Positions 57,181 through 64,000 of a DNA stretch of 64,000 nt are shown here, in pieces. The number at the start of each line of letters is the position of its first letter. Position 1 is the first letter of the stretch. The notes below the pieces were generated by a model. That model was not told where the DNA came from, made no database searches, and saw only the letters and a program-made list of their open reading frames with translations. The position numbers were made by a program, and so were the translations under genes. The stretch comes from Schistosoma haematobium (taxonomy: Eukaryota; Platyhelminthes; Trematoda; Strigeidida; Schistosomatidae). The stretch spans positions 83,752,364 to 83,816,363 of the forward strand of contig NC_067196.1 in the NCBI RefSeq assembly GCF_000699445.3, read 5' to 3'.

Positions 57181-57822
57181 GGTGAAGTTAATTTAGTTGG
57201 TGAATAATACTAATGTTTTCATTTAATTTCACATAAATATGAACATTTTAATGTAGATGAAATAGTTAGCCGAGTAATTTAATGTTCAGTGCTGCTCAAA
57301 AATTTATTGATGTAAGAGTACTAATTCTTTGAATAAAAAAAACAAAACAACTTTGTAGAAATTGTCGAAATGCTCCGATACATATATTTTAGCTTTCCCT
57401 AGTAACAACTGTCCGACGTTAGTTGTAAATAGTTACCTTTATGATCACATGAAGTTTCTATTTTGTTTGTTTTTTACACTACTATCAAAACGTTTCGTAT
57501 TTTAACATTCTGTATTACTTAAAAATGTATCACGGTTACGTAGATTTATATTGCAAATGCTTTACTCATTACTATATCAGCCTTATGGATTTCAACATGA
57601 TGACGCAATAATTCTAGCGTAATCATTATTCTTAGAGTACATTAAAAAGCTTTTATTAAGTACTCATTGTTTCTAACACATTGTTTAACAGTTATTTTGT
57701 CTATTACATCTCTTATTCATTAAAAACATATTAAAATATCTAAATGTATCTAACATGTTCTTATATTTAATATTTGTTATTATTTTAATCTAAACTAAAT
57801 CACCTTTTCAACTGGCTACTAG

Positions 57823-57973
57823 GGTTACAACAAAGAAAGAAATGGAAATTATGTTATGCACATTTAGATAGAAAACAAAGTATACTAACATTGGTTGATG
57901 GAGAAAAACGTAAACCTGAACGGTTCGATCTTTCTAAATGTGATTTCTTCCCTATCCATTATACAGTATATGA
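57823..57973 (+). CDS. RASA1: RASA1-like RasGAP, exon: PH domain first half
   Basis: Acceptor ggctactag; GG completes a Trp codon. It reads WLQQRKKWKLCYAHL, DRKQSILTLVDGEKRKPE and RFDLSKCDFFPIHYTVY, then GA|gtaagt (phase 2). The pattern basic-WK-hydrophobic strand, then L-L-D, then DLS-C matches RASA1 'GKRWKNLYFILEG' and 'GLIDLSVCSVYVV'. PH domains bind phosphoinositides or protein partners at membranes. Too short to be seen as a free-standing ORF, but phases agree on both sides. Confidence 0.9.
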
Positions 57974-58034
57974 GTAAGTATTAAATTTTATCATTTCTAT
58001 TTTCATCATTGACTTGATATCACAAACTGATATT

Positions 58035-58195
58035 GGTTACCTTAACACTGAAAACCTGTAAACACTGGGTGCCGCTTTCGTCCTAATATGGTACTTAGGA
58101 GTACGTATCCATAATCGTTCCACAGGGAATCAAACCCAAGACCTTTAGGCCTAGAGATGAACGCTAACCTCGAGACCGTTGAGTTCGCACATATT
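58035..58195 (-). repeat. tRNA-derived SINE, minus strand
   Basis: Read on the minus strand it has an A-box-like 'ctcaacggtctcgaggttagcg' (near 58185) and a B-box-like 'gggtttgattccc' (near 58125). The SINE body follows with 'tattaggacgaaagcggc' and 'ccagtgtttacagg'-type landmarks. Not a functional tRNA gene. Confidence 0.6.
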
Positions 58196-58429
58196 GATTT
58201 GGATTTCTAGCTTTAGTCAACTAAAGTCAGTTCGTGATATAAACTACAGAATTCAACTATCTTCACAAACGTTCTTACTAGTAGATCAATTTTCGTTGAT
58301 AGCTTCATTGATGAAATAGTTAAAATCTAGTTATTTAAGTTTTTTAAGCTTCATTTCTTGTCACTAGTTTTATGTTGCATGATTGTCTAATTGTTTTCGT
58401 TATTTCAACTGGTCATTTTGTGGCCCGTT

Positions 58430-58855
58430 GATCTGACTCCATTTAGATCGTACGAATGTTTGTTATCACCTATCCTCGTATACAATCATCGACTTAAATC
58501 ACGTTAGTCATTAACGGAATTTAGATAAGTCAATTAACGAGAATGGCCTTTGAATACATATATTTTGTAAATGAAGCGAATGGAATAGAGAGAAGAGAAA
58601 CGACGCAGAGCGGAGATGGCTGGTAAACCGACTCATTAAACCAAGCGTTAATCAGTAATTATAGTTACACGAAAGTAAGTTACAGACATGTGATGAGTAA
58701 TGCGATAAGAAATGCACACACACCTACGCGCTCATATAAAAACAGTCAAGATTGGTAAGCAAATAAATAAAAGGGTCAGAATGTGACTCAAGTAGAATTA
58801 ATAGAATGGGCTGTCCGAAAGCTAGAATAAGGTATGTGGGCTTAACATAATAACC
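58430..58855 (-). repeat. LTR-like dispersed repeat L1, copy 2
   Basis: Inverse-orientation counterpart of the insert at 31453-31902, with matching ends. It contains a 'tatataaaa'-free but TATA-like 'tcatataaaaac' near 58733. It lies in the RasGAP intron. Confidence 0.55.
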
Positions 58856-58859
58856 GACA

Positions 58860-59555
58860 CTACAGTCAGTTAGATACGTGAAATATGTATCAACTATAAT
58901 ATTTTATTACTAAAATTAATGTACTGATGCAGTAAAATGTTGTAATGAGTAACCTACTATTTATCACTTAACAGTAAATACCTTTATTTCCGTTATATAG
59001 GTTAACTTGTGATTAGTATGCTTGATGTTAGTTACGTATTTAATACGCTTTGCACTATGTATTTTCTAAATGAATGAATTATCCTAAAAACACGTTTTTT
59101 CTTGAGTTCACTGTTTATATATGTGTGTGGTCGTTGATGCATTCGTAGAGGTTGCATCATGGATTTTTTTTCTGACAATAACTTTTATATGACACCCTTT
59201 TTTATTACTAAAAATAGGAAAATTCAACTTTCAAGTCATATTTTGTTCAACAGCTTATAAAATCCCTTCTCAACTCTGGAACTCGAACGAACAGAAAGCA
59301 TGTGGTATTCGAACTTACAACTCAATGGTTGAGAACTGATTGTTCTAACTGTTTAGATGCTATGTTCACTTAACAATAATGTTTTAAGTGACCTCAGGTA
59401 TTAGGAAGGAGATCGTGTTACTAGGTTTTGTACTAGCTGTTATTCGGCAACAAGATGAAAAGAAGTACAAGTAAATTTAACAATCGCATAATATAAGGTT
59501 AGGCTATATAAGTATCTAGCACACAAACACCTGAGCAGTATCACAGCCCACACAC
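58860..59555. other. Intronic spacer, nothing recognised
   Basis: AT-rich; no feature supported. Confidence 0.5.
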
Positions 59556-59559
59556 AAAT

Positions 59560-59642
59560 CAAGTGACTTGTGTGGCGTATATCTATTTTGTGCCCCTTCA
59601 TATCCATATTTATGTGTTCAAATAAATAAATAAACACAAGCA
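59560..59642 (+). repeat. LINE C-type 3' tail, isolated
   Basis: 'gtgtggcgtatatctattttgtgcccc' (in pieces) to 'gttcaaataaataaataaac' matches the LINE C tail at 33159-33220. It is another extreme 5' truncation. 59645-60636 is AT-rich with nothing recognised. Confidence 0.7.
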
Positions 59643-60636
59643 ATGATTGCAGAGTGCAATCATGATTTTAAAGTAAACAGTTATAGTTGAGAACGGTCGT
59701 TATTCTGTCAATTATGTTTCATGATAAACACGTTTATTCGGAAGCTAATTAAAAATCAAACGATGAAGAGCGATTTTTATCATATTAAATTATTGCTGTT
59801 ACTACAAATGGGTTTACGGAGAATTTTTTCAAATGTCATATTTTGCATCACAAACTAATCGTAGTCAAACAGTCAATGAAAACCAGGGATAAGTGGATAA
59901 CTGTTTCACATAAATCGAAACAGCTAACAGATACTGTAAACCGTTTTTTCCTATATGCATATATATGTCTCCTTAAAGTTTGCTTCATAATCCAAAAATA
60001 CTTGAGTGTATACTTCGTCCACTTACTATCTGCAGAGTGAATTTGGAAATCGGAATAATAGATCAATGTCATTTTTCTGTGGTATCTAATACCTTTTCGT
60101 ACAGTTTAAAATGTTTCTTTTGCTAAAAGTTTTATCATGTAATTATTTATTAAAACAGTTTAATGTTCAGCATTGTGTAAGGATGTAAATTCGATAACTA
60201 ATCTTTCTTGTTTCCTTTTTATCACGTTTTATTGTTCGTTTATATAAACGAGTCAAAAGTTTCTGTATTATGATAATTTATGAAGAAAAGCTTATCTACA
60301 TTTAATTAATTACCATCGCTAATGATATTGATATAATAGTTTATGTAATAACCTATATTTGTAGTGTATTAAAAATCTAAGCTTCTTCTATGCTCACTTT
60401 CTAGGATTAATCGGTTATAAAGTCTACTGATAATGAGTTCCATCTTACACTAAATCATGTTTATGACCTTTTGACTAATGCCCCAAATAATTGACTATAA
60501 ATATCGAGCATCTTAACGCTTATTGGTCTACACAGGTTCTATTATATTTATTGTCAATAGTTATGTAGCTCAAATCAATCCATGAAGTATATGTAAGTTC
60601 ATTATTGTTTTCTTTTATATTTTGTTTGTTCTTCAG

Positions 60637-60866
60637 AAAGAATTTCTGCTTTGGTTTAGTTTTATATGGTGCTTCAGCGGGAGATCGAGAAGAATTTGTT
60701 TTACGTGTAGAAGCTCCATGTTCATCAAATAAATTTCATTCAAGTGCTATTAGTTCAACAATATCTAGTCGAATTAATTTATTCAGTAATTATGATTTAG
60801 ATATTAATTCGTATTCCGGTCGTCCTGAAGAACCACCGTACACACTTCAAAACTTATCACACTCAT
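60637..60866 (+). CDS. RASA1: RASA1-like RasGAP, exon: PH domain second half
   Basis: Acceptor ttgttcttcag; one base completes a Glu codon. It reads KNFCFGLVLYGASAGDREEF, then VLRVEAPC. This matches the PH strands 'NCFQIVVQHFSEEHYIFYFAG' of RASA1. A Ser/Asn/Tyr-rich loop follows, ending RPEEPPYTLQNLSHS, and the donor is tcat|gtaagc (phase 1). The C-terminal PH helix with its conserved Trp, the C2 domain and the RasGAP catalytic domain are not in the window. An SR2-like element begins only about 28 bp past this donor. Confidence 0.88.
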
Positions 60867-60896
60867 GTAAGCTTTATATATGTATAATTTTTACAT

Positions 60897-62945
60897 TTAC
60901 TTACGCCTGTTACTCCTCGTGAAGGAGCATAGGCCGCTCACCAGTATTCTCCATCCAACCCTGTCCTGGGCAATCCTTTCTAGCTCCGTCCAGTTGTAAT
61001 TCATCGTTTTCATATCTGCTTCTATTATCCGACGCAATGTGTTCTTTGGCCTTCCTCTTTTTCGCTTCCCTTCAGGATTCCAAGTTAGGGCTTGCCTCGT
61101 GATGCAGTTTGATGATTTGCGTAATGTATGTCCTATCCATTTCCATCGTCTTTTCCTAATTCCTTTTTCAGCTGGGAGTTGGTTTGTTCTCTCCCACAGA
61201 AGGCTATTGCTGATGGTATCCGGCCAATGGATGTTGAGTATCTTGCGTAGACAACTATTTATAAATACTCGTACCTTCTTGGTGATGGTGGTTGTTGTAG
61301 TTCTCCAAGTTTCAGCTCCGCACAGTAGAACTGCCTTGACGTTCGTATAGAAGATTCTCACTCTGATTTTAGATGACAGTTGTTTTGAGTTCCATATGTT
61401 CTTCAATTGTAGGAATGCGACCCTTGCTTTGCCGATCCTCGCCTTTACGTCTGCATCGGATCCTTCTTGTTCATCGATGATGCTTCCCAGGTATGTGAAG
61501 GACTCTACATCTTCCAGAGTTTCGCCATCAAGTGTGATTGGATTGCTGTTCTCCGCTTTGAATTTGAGGACCTTAGTTTTCCCTTTGTGTATGCTGAGGC
61601 CTACTGATGCAGAGACTGCTGCTACATTGGCTGTCTTCATCTGCATCTGTTCGTGTGTACGTGATAGGAGGGCTAGGTCATCTGCGAAGTCCAAATCGTC
61701 TAATTGGTTCTGAGCTGTCCATTGTATGCCGTGTTTTCCTTCAGATGTTGAGGTCTTCATTATCCAGTCGACCACCAGAAGAAAGAGGAAGGGAGAGAGT
61801 AAACAGCCTTGTCTGACTCCAGTCCTTACTTGGAATGCATCTGTCAGCTGTCCTCCATGCACTACTTTGCACTGTAGTCCGTCGTATGAGTTCCGGATAA
61901 TATTGACAATCTCCTCAGGAACTCCGTAGTGTCGAAGATGTTTCCATAATGTCCTCTTATCTACACTGTCGAATGCCTTTTCATAATCAATGAAGTTGAT
62001 GTATAGTGATGAGTTCCACTCAACTGATTGTTCGACGATGATCCGTAGTGTTGCAATTTGGTCTGTGCACGACCGATCCTTACGGAATCCAGCTTGTTGA
62101 TCTCGAAGTTGGGCGTCTACTGCATCCTTCATCCGGTTCAGCAACACTCTGTTGAAGACTTTCCCTGGTATTGACAGTAGTGTAATGCCTCTGTAGTTTT
62201 CACATTTGCTCAGATCTCCTTTCTTTGGAATCTTGACGAGGTGTCCTTCTTTCCAGTCCATCGGCATTTGTTCCTCCTCCCAAATCTTTTTGAATAGAAG
62301 ATAAAGCATGCTTGTGGTTGCTTCGATGTCTGATTTCAGTGCTTCAGCTGGTATATTGTCGGGTCCTGCTGCTTTCCCGTTCTTGATTTGTCTGACAGCC
62401 ATTCTAATTTCTTCCGTAGTTGGTGGGTTGACATCTATAGGAAGATCTATGTGTGCTGCTTCGATGTCCGGTGGATTCATTGGAGCCGGCCTATTCAGGA
62501 GTTCCTCGAAGTATTCTACCCATCTGTTACTCTGTTGTTGAATTTCGGTGATTGGCTTGCCTTCTTTGTCTTTGACCGGCCTCTCTGGTTTACTGTATTT
62601 CCCTGCTAGTTTCTTCGTTGTATCGTGAAGCTGTTTCATATTTCCTTCTCTAGCAGCTTTTTCTGCCGTCATTGCTAGTTCTTCCACGTATTTCTTCTTG
62701 TTGGCTCTAATGCTCCTCTTCACTTGTTTGTTTGCTTCTATGTATTCAGCTTGTGCTTGGACTTTCTCTGCTCGTGTTCGGCTGTTGTTTATTGCTGCCT
62801 TCTTGTTCTTCCTTTCTTTGATCTTGTCCAGTGTTTCTGTAGAGATCCATTCCTTATGATGGTATTTCTTTAGACCGAGAACCTCTTGACACGTTGAAGT
62901 TAATGCTTCCTTGATGCCTTTCCAGTTGTCCTCCATACTAGTTTC
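60897..62945 (-). CDS. SR2-like reverse transcriptase, intact frame
   Basis: The open frame runs from the TAA at 62946 to a stop at 60897. The first Met at 62936 gives 679 codons. Order: a Lys-rich connector (residues about 40-150); [44 protein letters not shown]; motif [15 protein letters not shown] (about 313-326); motif [14 protein letters not shown] (about 371-383); and catalytic motif [11 protein letters not shown] (about 413-422). Then come [25 protein letters not shown] thumb blocks, CGAETWRTT, and a C-terminal [15 protein letters not shown] / [12 protein letters not shown] basic region. It primes cDNA synthesis at the nicked target. A natural start was probably the EN ORF's, read through the two stops' ancestral codons. 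Confidence 0.9.
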   Translation of the reverse strand, partial: ETSMEDNWKGIKEALTSTCQEVLGLKKYHHKEWISTETLDKIKERKNKKAAINNSRTRAEKVQAQAEYIEANKQVKRSIRANKKKYVEELAMTAEKAAREGNMKQLHDTTKKLAGKYSKPERPVKDKEGKPITEIQQQSNRWVEYFEELLNRPAPMNPPDIEAAHIDLPIDVNPPTTEEIRMAVRQIKNGKAAGPDNIPAEALKSDIEATTSMLYLLFKKIWEEEQMPMDWKEGHLVKIPKKGDLSKCENYRGITLLSIPGKVFNRVLLNRMKDAVDAQLRDQQAGFRKDRSCTDQIATLRIIVEQSVEWNSSLYINFIDYEKAFDSVDKRTLWKHLRHYGVPEEIVNIIRNSYDGLQCKVVHGGQLTDAFQVRTGVRQGCLLSPFLFLLVVDWIMKTSTSEGKHGIQWTAQNQLDDLDFADDLALLSRTHEQMQMKTANVAAVSASVGLSIHKGKTKVLKFKAENSNPITLDGETLEDVESFTYLGSIIDEQEGSDADVKARIGKARVAFLQLKNIWNSKQLSSKIRVRIFYTNVKAVLLCGAETWRTTTTTITKKVRVFINSCLRKILNIHWPDTISNSLLWERTNQLPAEKGIRKRRWKWIGHTLRKSSNCITRQALTWNPEGKRKRGRPKNTLRRIIEADMKTMNYNWTELERIAQDRVGWRILVSGLCSFTRSNRRK

Positions 62946-63074
62946 TTATTCTTCTTTCAGTAGATCTTGTAAGGCTTGGAACCTGTTGTTGAGAGCTATC
63001 TTGAATTCATTGAGTTTGTCAGTATCTCGAAGGAAGGCTGTATTGAACCTTTGTAGTGCTGTTTGTCCAGTTGT

Positions 63075-63923
63075 TCAGTTCTTTTTTAGCTTCAGTTTTA
63101 AATTGGCTACAACTAGGTGGTGATCTGAAGCTATGTCAGCACCTCTCCTGGTTCTCACATCCTCCATTGTCCTTCGGAATTTTTTGTTGATGCAAATATG
63201 ATCTATTTGGTTCTCTGTAGTGTGGTCCGGTGAGATCCATGTAGCCTTGTGTATACGCTTGTGTGGAAATATTGTGCCTCCTATGACCAATTTGTTGAAT
63301 GCACATAGATTTGCAAATCTTTCTCCATTTTCGTTTCTTTCTCCCAGTCCATGTCGTCCCATGATATCTTCATATCCAGTGTTGTCTATTCCGACTTTGG
63401 CATTTAGATCTCCCATCAGAATAGTTAGGTCGTTTCTTGGGCATTTCTCAATGATTGACTGCAGCCGCTCGTAGAACTGATCTTTAATGTCGTCGTTGCT
63501 ATCATTGGTGGGTGCATAACATTGGATAATATTCATTGTGATCCCCTCCTTCTTTGTTTTGAATGATGCTTTGATGATTCTGGATCCGTGAGACTCCCAT
63601 CCTACAAGTGCATTTCGTGCTACTTTGGACAGCATAAGAGCGACTCCCTGAGTGTGTGGAGCATTGTCCTCCTCGTGACCGGAGTATAGCAGCATCTCTC
63701 CCGTAGCTAGCCTTTTCTGTCCAGCTTGGGTCCAGTGGGTTTCGCTGATTCCCAGTACTGCTAAGTTGTATCTCCTCATTTCCATTGATATTTGACTGGT
63801 CCTCCCGGTTTCCCACATTGTTCGAACGTTCCATGTACCTATAAAAATTTTTGCTCTGGTTGTTAGAAGGGGCATCGGCCTTGTGGCTTCCGAAGGAACT
63901 CGGCTTTCACCATGAAGCGTCAT
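63075..63923 (-). CDS. SR2-like AP-endonuclease, copy 2
   Basis: 282 codons and almost the same as 21917-22765: only isolated differences are seen, such as GIT for GIL before MNIIQCYAP. All motifs are intact: IGTWNVRTM, SETHW, GDLNAKVG, NQIDHI and SDHHLV. The terminating TGA (63075-63077) is the same codon that stops copy 1 and the old copy at 50281-50283. Confidence 0.92.
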   Translation of the reverse strand: MTLHGESRVPSEATRPMPLLTTRAKIFIGTWNVRTMWETGRTSQISMEMRRYNLAVLGISETHWTQAGQKRLATGEMLLYSGHEEDNAPHTQGVALMLSKVARNALVGWESHGSRIIKASFKTKKEGITMNIIQCYAPTNDSNDDIKDQFYERLQSIIEKCPRNDLTILMGDLNAKVGIDNTGYEDIMGRHGLGERNENGERFANLCAFNKLVIGGTIFPHKRIHKATWISPDHTTENQIDHICINKKFRRTMEDVRTRRGADIASDHHLVVANLKLKLKKN

Positions 63924-64000
63924 AATTCTTGTAAATGAAGACCTTCTAACTCCCAGGGCAGAGTTAAAATGGTTTGGATTATTTTTTCTGGTAAGCGTTT

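Larger units (their letters stand above)
60895..64000 (-). mobile_element. SR2-like RTE retrotransposon, near-complete copy 2
   Basis: Nearly identical to 19677-22952, in the same orientation, and antisense to the RasGAP gene. Its 3' tail is two TTAC units (60897-60904). The 5' leader is cut by the window end, probably about 100 bp short. It has an intact EN ORF and an uninterrupted RT ORF, separated by two in-frame stops: TGA (63075-63077) and TAA (62946-62948). Confidence 0.93.

Noticed and set aside
21917..63077. TGA read as selenocysteine or by an altered genetic code
   Set aside because: No SECIS-like structure was seen. The host exons use ordinary codons, and TGA=Trp in flatworms applies to mitochondria only. 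Shared mutation or readthrough are simpler.

Overview
The window is AT-rich, intron- and transposon-laden animal DNA. The best fit is a blood fluke (Schistosoma or a close relative). Supporting evidence is the SR2-type RTE retrotransposons, Cercyon-type Penelope-like elements (PLEs) with GIY-YIG nucleases, Sm-alpha-like SINEs carrying hammerhead ribozyme motifs, a 37-bp micro-intron, and very large repeat-filled introns. There is no bacterial-type gene, operon, CRISPR array or rRNA. Family names come from recognition, not from a database search.

One host gene was recognised: a RASA1 (p120 RasGAP) orthologue on the + strand. Nine exons (29876-30046, 30084-30216, 36506-36582, 36979-37093, 38917-38998, 52061-52701, 55907-56015, 57823-57973, 60637-60866) join with compatible codon phases at all eight junctions. 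They encode SH2-SH3-SH2-PH in the order diagnostic of RASA1. The start codon was not fixed (possibly just upstream, near 29755). The end of PH, the C2 domain and the catalytic GAP domain must lie beyond 64000.

1-29.8 kb, upstream of the recognised exons, is a graveyard of repeats: tRNA-like SINEs, Sm-alpha-like SINEs, a hairpin MITE-like element, PLE fragments, LINE fragments, a degenerate CR1/Jockey-like LINE split by a 3.28-kb SR2-like element with a 14-bp target-site duplication (19677-22952), and a second better-preserved CR1/Jockey-like LINE (25.7-28.4 kb).

The host introns are full of further insertions. Intron 2 has an RTE-like LINE (30.3-33.2 kb) carrying two inserts, plus a short element (35.7-36.2 kb) that shares the LINE's 3' tail. 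Intron 5 (38999-52060) holds a nest: an old SR2-like copy, interrupted by a second LINE (41562-49468), itself interrupted by a 5.05-kb PLE (42817-47870) arranged as a giant inverted repeat. Intron 9 contains a near-complete SR2-like element (60895 to the window end).

The most notable observations are: the PLE palindrome whose two arms have both lost the RT catalytic YxDD segment; an 876-codon ORF fusing the PLE GIY-YIG domain to a LINE RT; hammerhead-like motifs in several retroelement families; an in-frame TGA between endonuclease and RT shared by three SR2-like copies; and LINE/short-element tail sharing.
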